The notes under the pieces are model-generated. The model did not search any database and was not told the DNA's origin. It saw nothing but the letters and a program-made list of their open reading frames with translations. The translations under genes and the position numbers were made by a program. From contig NZ_JAHXBG010000026.1 of the NCBI RefSeq assembly GCF_020103725.1, forward strand, positions 90,610 through 154,609: a stretch of DNA of 64,000 bases, given 5' to 3'. Position 1 is the stretch's first letter; each line of letters begins with the position of its first letter. Source of the DNA: Hyalangium gracile. GTDB lineage: Bacteria > Myxococcota > Myxococcia > Myxococcales > Myxococcaceae. Shown piece after piece: positions 55,951 through 63,160 of the stretch.

Positions 55951-58900
55951 CTACGGGCAGAGGTCGCGGTCCGGCATCGGGTCGAGGTGGCCCTCGCCGT
56001 TGCCGGTGAGCGACAGGGCGAAGAGGCCACCGTTCCAGCTGCCCTCGGTGAAGTTCACGTGGGCGTAGGGGGCCAGCACCGTGCCGAAGAAGCCGTAGCC
56101 GTGGGCGGTGATGGAGGTGGTGTCCACGAAGTTGAAGAGCACGCCCTGCTGGTTGATGCCCCCGCTGAACGACTGGCCGAAGCCCGTGAAGGTGGCCGAG
56201 GCGCCGCGGATGTTGACCACCACGAAGGAGCCGGCCGGCGCGTCGATGGAGAAGAGCTTGGCGCCGGTGAAGGCGCTGGCCTGCACGTCGAACACGTTCA
56301 CGTTGGTGTTGGTGCCGCGCAGCATGACGCCGCCCCAGTTCTCGCGCCGGGTGCTGCCGTTGGCCGGCATGGAGGCCAGCTTGGCCGACAGCGCGCGCAG
56401 CTCGGCGAACCGGGCCGCGAAGTCGATGGGCGTGCCCTGCCGGGCGGTGCCTCGCGAGTAGATGACCGAGGGGTTGGTGCTGTAGGTGCCGCCGTACCAG
56501 GCGTCGCCGTGGACGCCGCCGCGGTTGAGGCTCAGGTTGCCGCCGGCCACCAGGGTGTTGGAGATGTTGTTGGCCGGCAGGGTGTGGCCCATGGAGAAGT
56601 CGCTCAGGACGATGTTGCCGCCGGCCGCCGTCTTGCCCTCCATGTCGTGGCCGCCGTTGTAGTCCCCGAGCAGGAACAGGGTGTAGTCACCCAGGCGGAT
56701 CGAGGTGCAGGTGGAGCAGGGGGCCACGGTGAGCTGGCGGGTAGCGGTGCTCACGTTGCCGGAGGGATCCGTCACGCGGTAGCTGACGGTGTACTGGCCG
56801 GCGCGGGTGGTATCGAGGTTGCTGGTGGTGACGATGCTGGGCGTCAGGTTGCCGGCGCAGGCATCCGAGGCCGAGGCGCCCGGATCGGTGTAGGGGGCGT
56901 TGCACGCCAGGGTCGCGCTGGGCGCGCCGTTGAGCGTCAGCGAGGGCGGCAGCGTGTCGCGCACCGTCACCGTGCGGCTGCTGGCGGAGGTGCCCACGTT
57001 GCCGGAGGGATCCCTGGCGGTGTAGCGGATGGAGTAGGTGCCCGGGGCGCCCCGGTTGGGCGTGGTGCTGGGCACGGCCGGCAGCGCTCCGGCGCACGCA
57101 TCCGTCGCCGAGGCCCCCGGGTCCGCGTAGGTGCCCGCGCCGCACTCCAGCTGCACGCTCAGCGCGCCGTTCACCGTCACCACGGGGCTCTGGGTGTCGG
57201 AGACGGTGACGAGGCGGGTCACCTCGGGCGCGGCGTGGCCGCTCGCGTCCTTGACGTTGTAGCGGAGCGCGTAGGTGCTCGGCGCCAGGGTGTTCACCGT
57301 CCCGGTCTTCTGGATCGCGCTCGTCAGGTTGCCGGAGCACTGGTCGGCGGCCGAGGCGCCCGGCTCGGTGTACGCGGTGCCGCACTCCTGCCGCATGTTG
57401 GCCAGGCCACTGAGCACGAGGCTGGGGGCCAGCGTGTCGGCCACGGTCACCGTCCGCGTCACGGCGGGGGACTTGTTGCCGGCGGAGTCGGTGGCCACGT
57501 AGCTCAGCGGGTAGGTGCCGGGCACCGACAGGTTCACCGTGCCGGTCCTCGAGATGCGGCTGGCCGGCAGCGAGCCCTCGCACACGTCGCTCGCGGAGGC
57601 GCCCGGGTCGGAGTACCCGCTGCCCGGGGAGCACTCCAGGACCTGGCTGGCCGGGCCGTTGAGCGTCAGCACCGGCACGCCCTGGTCCGCCACCGTCACC
57701 ACGCCCGAGCACGAGGCCGTGCGGCTCGACTGGTCCGTGCAGGTGAGCGTCACCGTCGTGCTGCCCAGGGGGTACGGGCCGGCCGGGCTCTGCGTGCAGC
57801 CCACCAGGTCGCCGTCCGGATCATAGGAGCCGTTGTCGATGTTGGCGGCCCCGCCGCAGGTGGCCGTGGCCGTCACCGCCACGTTCTTGCAGAGCGCGCT
57901 CGGCGGCAGGGCCTGGACCGGCGGCAGGTTGGGGATCTTGCAGAACGAGGTGCACGCGCCGATGGTGCCCGCGGAGTCGCCGCTGCGGCCGTTGTTGATG
58001 CCCAGGTCGCACTCCTCGCCGAAGTCCCGGTCCACGAAGCCGTCGCCGCACCAGTTGAGGTGGCAGGAGAACGAGCAGGTCTCCGAGGGCTCCTGCCCGG
58101 CCACCGCGGGGCTGCCGTTGAGGCCGTCACCCAGGTCGCACTGCTCCAGCGAGGAGGTCTCCGGGAAGCCGCAGCCCGTCCCCTGGGGCATGGCGCCGCG
58201 CACGATGACGTAGGGGGTGCTCATGAAGGGCGTCGGGTTGCCCGGGTCCACGACGACGTCGTCGTACTGCTGCTGGTTGGGCATGGGCTCTCCGGAGGAG
58301 CTCATCGCCAGCGCCGCGTAGGAGAAGTTGTGGGTCGGGTACTGGGTGAACACCGAGCGCGCCGCGCACCCGTTACCGACGAGCAGCGCATCGTAGATGT
58401 CGCGCGACAGCAGGTCGTTGTACATCTGGAGCATGTGCGCGGAGTCGGCGCAGCCCGGCACGCCCTGCACCTTGAAGGTGCCGAACGGCTCCAGCAGCGT
58501 CACGACGGTGTTGGCCGGCGCGTCCTGGTAGGCGCAGCCCAGCGCGATGTACATGCCGGTGCGCTTCTGCACGGAGTTGAGCACGAAGTTGATGGCGCTC
58601 TCGACCAGCTGGTGGGTGTCGTTGTGGGTCGGGTCCGAGGCGATGATGGCGACGTCGCCGTCGACGATGGCGCCCCAGACGTTGCGGTTGTCGATGGCCG
58701 CCTGGAACGCCGCCGTGCCGCTCTGGCAGGCCGCGTCGCCGATGATGAGGGTGCGGTAGGCCATGAACTGCTCGGCCGTCATGGCCTTCCACTGCGCCGC
58801 CGTCACCACGTCGATCTGCGTGTAGGGGCTCGCGGCGAGCACCGCCTGGGCCTCGCGGCTGTCGAGCCCGCCGCTGACGCTGGTGCCCAGGATGAGCACC

Positions 58901-59046
58901 TTGTTGGTGCTGTTGACCTCCTGGTGGGCGGTGCGCACGCTCGCGGGGGACTGCTCGCGCGAGGACTCGACCGCCTCATCGCGACAGCCCAGGCTCGTCA
59001 CGGTGGCGACCAGTAGCAGCGCGCTCCAAGCGTTTTTCAGTGTCAT
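55951..59046 (-). CDS. Choice-of-anchor-A / HYR-repeat lipoprotein
   Basis: 1031 residues from ATG 59046. Lipobox TSLGC, Cys21. Residues about 50-330 are an N-terminal domain with a VLILGTSVSGG start and a DAACQSG loop, of unknown family. A Cys-rich stretch about 320-400 holds two EQCDLGDG / EECDLG motifs (myxococcus cysteine-rich type). Then comes one HYR-like unit and four repeats of ~75 residues ending TVTVAD/TVSD/TVRD (DUF5011/HYR: SYVATDSAGNKSPAVTRTVTV). Residues about 750-1031 form a choice-of-anchor-A domain (LGDYTLFLLGDYNGGHDMEG and GTVLAPYAHVNFTEG). It is probably a surface adhesin or matrix protein. Confidence 0.92.
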   Translation of the reverse strand: MTLKNAWSALLLVATVTSLGCRDEAVESSREQSPASVRTAHQEVNSTNKVLILGTSVSGGLDSREAQAVLAASPYTQIDVVTAAQWKAMTAEQFMAYRTLIIGDAACQSGTAAFQAAIDNRNVWGAIVDGDVAIIASDPTHNDTHQLVESAINFVLNSVQKRTGMYIALGCAYQDAPANTVVTLLEPFGTFKVQGVPGCADSAHMLQMYNDLLSRDIYDALLVGNGCAARSVFTQYPTHNFSYAALAMSSSGEPMPNQQQYDDVVVDPGNPTPFMSTPYVIVRGAMPQGTGCGFPETSSLEQCDLGDGLNGSPAVAGQEPSETCSFSCHLNWCGDGFVDRDFGEECDLGINNGRSGDSAGTIGACTSFCKIPNLPPVQALPPSALCKNVAVTATATCGGAANIDNGSYDPDGDLVGCTQSPAGPYPLGSTTVTLTCTDQSSRTASCSGVVTVADQGVPVLTLNGPASQVLECSPGSGYSDPGASASDVCEGSLPASRISRTGTVNLSVPGTYPLSYVATDSAGNKSPAVTRTVTVADTLAPSLVLSGLANMRQECGTAYTEPGASAADQCSGNLTSAIQKTGTVNTLAPSTYALRYNVKDASGHAAPEVTRLVTVSDTQSPVVTVNGALSVQLECGAGTYADPGASATDACAGALPAVPSTTPNRGAPGTYSIRYTARDPSGNVGTSASSRTVTVRDTLPPSLTLNGAPSATLACNAPYTDPGASASDACAGNLTPSIVTTSNLDTTRAGQYTVSYRVTDPSGNVSTATRQLTVAPCSTCTSIRLGDYTLFLLGDYNGGHDMEGKTAAGGNIVLSDFSMGHTLPANNISNTLVAGGNLSLNRGGVHGDAWYGGTYSTNPSVIYSRGTARQGTPIDFAARFAELRALSAKLASMPANGSTRRENWGGVMLRGTNTNVNVFDVQASAFTGAKLFSIDAPAGSFVVVNIRGASATFTGFGQSFSGGINQQGVLFNFVDTTSITAHGYGFFGTVLAPYAHVNFTEGSWNGGLFALSLTGNGEGHLDPMPDRDLCP

Positions 59047-59145
59047 CTGGCGTATCCCTCGATGTCTTGCCGACAGCAGAACCAGGTTGGGACTGAGGCC
59101 ACCTTCGTGGGGGGCATTCTGGGGTGGCGATCCAGCAGACGTGGA

Positions 59146-59160
59146 TTGACTCAACGTCAA
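59146..59160 (-). promoter_or_regulatory. Dyad 100 bases upstream of the choice-of-anchor-A gene
   Basis: TTGAC, five bases, GTCAA. On the minus strand TTGACG could be a -35 element but no good -10 follows at 17 bases, so an operator is as likely. Confidence 0.3.
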
Positions 59161-59397
59161 ATGCTTGCCGAAAAGCGTCGATCTTTCGGCGTGCGATCGC
59201 AAGCGTGAATTTTGAGTCTGTCTTTGTAGACAGAGGCCTCACCAGAGCTTGCGAGACTCTCTGTATTGTCGCGTTCAGAGCCCTCCAACACTCCAGAGGG
59301 GACGCGTGCAAAGTTGCGCTCGGGCGGCAGCGCCCAGAGGGAACCGGAATTCTCCGGACGTGAAATCCCCAGCAGGCCCAGAATGCCGGTTTACAAA

Positions 59398-59409
59398 AAT
59401 GACGTCATT
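59398..59409. promoter_or_regulatory. Perfect 12-bp palindrome AATGACGTCATT
   Basis: Lies in the most AT-rich part of the 59047-59554 gap. Candidate operator of unknown regulator. Confidence 0.35.
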
Positions 59410-59444
59410 ATTTCATGTGACAGGGTTCGCTGCCCGTGGAGTTT

Positions 59445-59468
59445 TGCACTCGGGATTCCCCGAGTGCA
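59445..59468 (-). terminator. Hairpin past the DoxX gene
   Basis: TGCACTCGGG, four bases ATTC, CCCGAGTGCA: a perfect 10-bp stem, about 86 bases past the DoxX stop. No U tract. Confidence 0.45.
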
Positions 59469-59554
59469 TGGCCAGGGCGAGGGCGCCGGGCAGCCGATGT
59501 GTCTGTCATTGATGCGAGGCTTTGAGCTGTCTTTGCTCCGGACGGCGCGCTCCG

Positions 59555-60061
59555 TCAGCCCAGCAGATCCAGCAGCCGGGAGCTCTTGCGCTGGCGGGGC
59601 AGCAGCTTGAAGCGGCGCAGCTCGCGGCGCTTCACGCGGCTCTCCAGGACGCTGTGCACCGAGAGGCTGCCGGGGCCGCGCAGCAGGAGCGTGAGCGCCG
59701 TGCCCACCAGGGCCAGGTTGAACTCGTAGCCGCCCTCCTGGTTGCTGAAGCCCTTGGAGGCATGCACCTTGCCGATGGCCACCGCCTGCGTCACGAGCAC
59801 CGCCAGCGCGGTGAGGCGCGTGGCCACGCCCAGGATGGCGCTCACTCCGGAGACCACCTCGGTGAGCCCCAGGGCGACCACCCAGGGCCGGCCTGGCTTG
59901 AAGCCCATCTGCTCGAACATGGGGGAGTGCTGCTGGACTCCCTCCTTCGTCAGCTTGCTGTACCCGTGGAACAGCATGGTGGAGCCCAGGGACAGCCGCG
60001 GTGGCAGCAGCGCCGCGGACTTGAGGATGCCAGGCTGCTCGGTCAGGGTGGCCGCGATCAT
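59555..60061 (-). CDS. DoxX family membrane protein
   Basis: 168 residues, with AAGGAGGAGAGG just upstream of ATG 60061. The family signature appears near the start (PRLSLGSTMLFHGYSKLTKEG), followed by four hydrophobic helices (WVVALGLTEVVSGVSAILG, LTALAVLVTQAVAIG and FNLALVGTALTLLLRG). A basic C-terminal tail follows (RVKRRELRRFKLLPRQRKSS). DoxX proteins are linked to redox or thiol stress in other bacteria. The role here is unknown. Confidence 0.92.
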   Translation of the reverse strand: MIAATLTEQPGILKSAALLPPRLSLGSTMLFHGYSKLTKEGVQQHSPMFEQMGFKPGRPWVVALGLTEVVSGVSAILGVATRLTALAVLVTQAVAIGKVHASKGFSNQEGGYEFNLALVGTALTLLLRGPGSLSVHSVLESRVKRRELRRFKLLPRQRKSSRLLDLLG

Positions 60062-60274
60062 GGACCTCTCCTCCTTGCTGGAAGGGCGAATGGAAGGTGC
60101 CTCTTAGGGTGGAGCCGCTCCTCCCATCTGGCATGGAGCCGCCGGCTGCTGGCCTGGTGCCGTCTGCTCGGAGAGCGAGCAGCCGGGCACACCACGCTCC
60201 GGGCTCGGGATGGGGACGAGTCGCTCCTTGCCTGGCGCCGTTGCGCGGGTCCGGATCTGCGTTACCTCAAACAC

Positions 60275-60469
60275 ATGACTGAAGCGCACACGCCAACGCG
60301 CGACTACACCCTCCCCGAGGGGTGCCCCACTTGTGGCGCCGATCTGCCGGTGCGGGTCACCGCGGCCGGTCCGAACGGCGTCTGCAAGCACTGCGGCTGG
60401 ATGGGCCGGCCGCTCATCACCGTGACCCACCGCGGGCTTCGCATCCAGTACGAGAGCGCCCAGGCCTGA
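60275..60469 (+). CDS. Zinc-ribbon miniprotein
   Basis: 64 residues from ATG 60275. Four cysteines in CPTC (17, 20) and CKHC (37, 40) form a zinc ribbon. The tail LITVTHRGLRIQYES is a strand pair. No other domain. It ends 19 bases from the convergent MFS gene stop. Function unknown, but the cysteine pattern and GC third positions support a real gene. Confidence 0.7.
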   Translation: MTEAHTPTRDYTLPEGCPTCGADLPVRVTAAGPNGVCKHCGWMGRPLITVTHRGLRIQYESAQA

Positions 60470-60488
60470 GGCGAGCGGCTCGGTCCGC

Positions 60489-61664
60489 TCAGCGCTCTCG
60501 TTCCACGCGCACGAGCCTGCCGCCCGTGGCCACGATGGCCAGCGCGGGCACCAGCAGCGCCAGCGCACCCGGCAGCCCGATGCTGTCGGCCAGGAAGCCG
60601 ACCAGCGGCGGCCCCGCGAGGAAGCCGCCATAGCCCGTCGTCGACACCGCGGCGATGGCCACTCCCGCCGCGCTTCCACGCTGGCGCCCCGCCGCGCTGA
60701 ACAGCACGGGGATGAGGTTGGACAGGCCCAGCCCCACGCAGCCGAACCCCACCAGGGCCGCCACGGGGTGGTGCAGGAGCAGGGCGGCTCCCAGTCCCAG
60801 CGCGGCCAGCACTCCGCCCGCGCGCACCAGCCGCTCCGGGCCCAGCGTGGTGACCAGCCGATCTCCCGTCAGCCGCCCGGTGGCCATGGCCATGGAGAAC
60901 ACCGCGTAGCCCGCGCCTGCCATCACGGCCTCGGAGTGCAGGGAGTGGCGCAGGTAGACGGCGCTCCAGTCCGCCATCGCCCCCTCCGTCATCAGCACGA
61001 AGAAGGAGACCAGGCCCAGCCACAGCACCGGCCCGCGAGGCAGGGCGAAGGCGTGCGCGTTGCCCCCCACGTCCGCCGAGCCCGGCAGCAGCAGGCGCGA
61101 GGCGGGGAGGGTGGCGAGCAGTCCCACCGCGCCGGCTCCGGCCATGTGCGCCTCGGGCGTGAGCCCCCAGGCGAGGAGCAGGATGGAACTGCCGGAGCCC
61201 ACCAGGCCTCCCAGGCTGAACAGCCCATGGAAGGAGGACATGACGGTGCGGCCCAGCCTCCGCTCCACGGTGACGGCGTGGGCATTCATGGCCACATCCA
61301 GGGCTCCGTTGACGGCCCCCAGCAGCAGCAGCGCCGCCGCCAGCCAGGGGAGGCCAGGCGCGTGCACGGGCAGCGCCACCAGCGGGCAGAACAGCAGCGC
61401 GCTCGCGAGCGTGACCCCGCGGCTGCCCCACCGTGCCACCAGCGCTCCCGCCACGGGCATGGCCACCAGCGCCCCCGCGGCCACTCCCAGGAGCGCCAGG
61501 CCCAGCTGGCCCGCGCTCAGCCCCAGCCGAGTCTGGACGGTGGGGATGTGCGGCACCCAGCTCGCGAAGGCAAAGCCGTTCATGAAGAAGATGGCGGACA
61601 CCGCGATGCGCGCGGCGGGGCCGGAGGGCTCGGTGCGGCCGTCGAGGGCAAGGGTGGTGTTCAT
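60489..61664 (-). CDS. MFS transporter, YbjJ-like
   Basis: 391 residues, 12 predicted membrane helices. N-terminus AVSAIFFMNGFAFASWVPHIPTVQTRLGLS matches the YbjJ/fucose-permease-like group. The ATG at 61664 overlaps the DeoR stop by four bases (ATGA), so the two are co-translated. Substrate unknown, probably a sugar or small metabolite given the DeoR partner. Confidence 0.92.
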   Translation of the reverse strand: MNTTLALDGRTEPSGPAARIAVSAIFFMNGFAFASWVPHIPTVQTRLGLSAGQLGLALLGVAAGALVAMPVAGALVARWGSRGVTLASALLFCPLVALPVHAPGLPWLAAALLLLGAVNGALDVAMNAHAVTVERRLGRTVMSSFHGLFSLGGLVGSGSSILLLAWGLTPEAHMAGAGAVGLLATLPASRLLLPGSADVGGNAHAFALPRGPVLWLGLVSFFVLMTEGAMADWSAVYLRHSLHSEAVMAGAGYAVFSMAMATGRLTGDRLVTTLGPERLVRAGGVLAALGLGAALLLHHPVAALVGFGCVGLGLSNLIPVLFSAAGRQRGSAAGVAIAAVSTTGYGGFLAGPPLVGFLADSIGLPGALALLVPALAIVATGGRLVRVERER

Positions 61665-62452
61665 GAGGTGAGGATCCGGAGCGGGAGCTTGTGGAAGGGC
61701 GCCAGCGCGGCGGCGGGCGCCGCGGCCTCGGTCACCAGGGTGGCCAGCGTCTCGACGGGCGCCACCACGAAGGACGAGAGCGTGCCGAGCTTGTCCGCGG
61801 TGACGACCGCCACCGTCTCGGCCGAGCTCTGGAGCATGGCGCGCTTGACCGCGGCCTCCTCGGCGAAGCTGGTGGTGATGCCCGCCTCGATGTGGAGGCT
61901 GCACACGCCCAGCAGGCAGAGATCGGCGCGGACCTGGCGCAGCGCCTCCACCGTCTCGGAGCCGACCACCGTCAGGGCCTCCGGGTGCAGGCGCCCGCCC
62001 ACCAGGCGGACCTCGAGCCCCGGATGCTCGGCCAGCGCCAGGGCTACGGGCGGGCTCACGGTGATGACGGTGGCGCGCAGATCCCGCGGAAGCACGCGCG
62101 CCACCTCCAGCGTGGTGGTGCCTCCGTCGATGAAGAGCACCTGGCCGGGGCGGACCAGCCCGGCTGCCACCTGGGCCAGGGCCTGCTTCGCCGGCTGCAG
62201 CAGCTCCGCGCGGGCCTGGTGGCTCAGCGTCGCCTGGGCCCGGGGAAGCGCGCCCCCGTGTACCCGGCGCAGCTGGCCGGCCTCGTCCAGCTCTCGCAAG
62301 TCCCGGCGGACGGTGTCCTCCGAAACCCGCAACAACCGGCATAAATCGGCGGCAAAGACGCGCCCCTCTGTTGCCAGGCGCTCCAGGATGAGGCGCCGCC
62401 GTTCCTCTGGGAGCAGGGCGGGGGAGGAATCTTCAGGGGTTTGCGTGCTCAT
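61661..62452 (-). CDS. DeoR-family transcriptional regulator
   Basis: 263 residues from ATG 62452 (a TTG at 62476 would add eight). N-terminal HTH at about 18-70 (LERLATEGRVFAADLCRLL, VSEDTVRRDLRELDEAG, RVHGGALPRA). Effector-binding domain 80-250 with DGGTTTLEVARVL, the sugar-phosphate-binding loop of this family, and VTADKLGTLSSF. These regulators usually repress a sugar or nucleoside operon, so the co-translated MFS gene is the likely target. Dyads at 62451-62486 and 62534-62555 lie upstream. Confidence 0.93.
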   Translation of the reverse strand: MSTQTPEDSSPALLPEERRRLILERLATEGRVFAADLCRLLRVSEDTVRRDLRELDEAGQLRRVHGGALPRAQATLSHQARAELLQPAKQALAQVAAGLVRPGQVLFIDGGTTTLEVARVLPRDLRATVITVSPPVALALAEHPGLEVRLVGGRLHPEALTVVGSETVEALRQVRADLCLLGVCSLHIEAGITTSFAEEAAVKRAMLQSSAETVAVVTADKLGTLSSFVVAPVETLATLVTEAAAPAAALAPFHKLPLRILTS

Positions 62453-62486
62453 GCGGGTTCGTGCTTGTTCATGCAAGATGCCGCAT
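62451..62486 (-). promoter_or_regulatory. Dyad at the DeoR gene start
   Basis: ATGCGG and CCGCAT flank an inner CTTG-CAAG pair, though the two dyads are offset by two bases. Autoregulatory operator is possible. Confidence 0.3.
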
Positions 62487-62533
62487 GGGTTGCACGGATG
62501 TCAAGGCGGCCTGCCGGGCGAGAGCTCGGCGTA

Positions 62534-62555
62534 CTGGTCTGCTTGTCAGACCGTC
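62534..62555. promoter_or_regulatory. Palindrome copy 2, upstream of DeoR
   Basis: GGTCTG, CTTGT, CAGACC: a perfect 6-bp dyad inside a 16-base stretch identical to 10916-10931. It lies about 85 bases upstream of the DeoR start. A regulator of this type, or an insertion target of the nearby IS, are both possible. Confidence 0.4.
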
Positions 62556-62598
62556 GAAATACGGCGTGAGGGCCCGGGAGAGACAGTGGCACGCCAAT

Positions 62599-62620
62599 CC
62601 CCTGCGCCATGGCGCAGGGG
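62599..62620. other. Perfect 22-bp palindrome beside the transposase stop
   Basis: CCCCTGCGCCA followed by its exact complement. It lies 11 bases past the transposase stop at 62631 and may end transcription or mark the IS end. Confidence 0.55.
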
Positions 62621-62911
62621 GGGGAGGCGCCTAGAAGAAGCCGATAGCGAGCAGGCCGAGCCAGAGCACGCCGCCGGACGGGGAGCGGCAGCCCAGCCAA
62701 ACAACAACAACGGCGGGGCCGGCCCGCTTGAGGTTGAAGGCCAGGCAGTGCAGGGAGAATTCGAGCCGTGCGCCGCGCAAGCCTCTGCGGTGGAAGCGTT
62801 TGAGGCCCTGGCGCTCCTTGAGTTCGGCGAACACCGGCTCCACCAGGTGGCTGCGCCGGGCGTAGCGTTGGCGTGCCGCGGGCTGCTCCAGCACCTGGGC
62901 CATGACCTCTT

Positions 62912-63160
62912 TGTTGGTGGTCATCAAAAGGCGCGGAAATCTGGTCATGGTCGGTTCGGGGTCTTGACATTGACCTGGCGCCCCTCGGGCGCCAGACGAT
63001 CAGCCCCAGCCGCCGTGCGCCCGACGAGTCATAGGGGCGCCTTGGAGGCGCCGAGCGAAGCGAGCTTGCCCTTGACGCGGCGGGCGTGCGGTGGCCCGCC
63101 AATCCCGGAAACCCGGTCGAGCGATGACCCAGTTCCCGCGCTTTCTCATGTCGGCCAACA
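62912..63160. mobile_element. MITE-like element inside the IS1182-like transposase
   Basis: Ends are TGTTGG on the left and CCAACA on the right, with imperfect inverted repeats of about 38 bp, about 26 of 38 matching (including GCGCGG and GGTCAT in both). Flanking CCTCTT at 62906-62911 and 63161-63166 is a 6-bp direct repeat, a likely target-site duplication. Internal hairpins are GC-rich: CTGGCGCCC-CTC-GGGCGCCAG at 62975-62995, and GGCGCC-TTGGA-GGCGCC near 63036. No ORF of its own, so non-autonomous. The mobilising transposase is not in the window. Confidence 0.75.
62975..62995. other. Strong 9-bp hairpin within the MITE
   Basis: CTGGCGCCC, three-base loop CTC, GGGCGCCAG, perfect. Confidence 0.7.

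Larger units (their letters stand above)
59047..59554. other. 508-base AT-richer intergenic region
   Basis: No gene was found. The base mix differs from the rest of the window (runs such as AAAAATGACGTCATTATTTC). It contains three dyads listed separately: 59146-59160, 59398-59409 and 59445-59468. It may be the promoter region of the choice-of-anchor-A gene and the downstream region of DoxX. Confidence 0.6.

Noticed and set aside
55777..59016. 1079-codon plus-strand open frame opposite the choice-of-anchor-A gene
   Set aside because: Low-complexity Gly/Arg/His/Val composition, reverse of a lipoprotein with clear HYR repeats.
62631..62948. A separate 105-residue transposase gene starting at ATG 62948
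   Set aside because: The ATG lies in the inverted repeat of the inserted element. The frame is the 3' half of the larger transposase.
62912..63160. Group II intron in the transposase
   Set aside because: Terminal inverted repeats and a flanking duplication fit a MITE. No domain V or typical intron ends were found.
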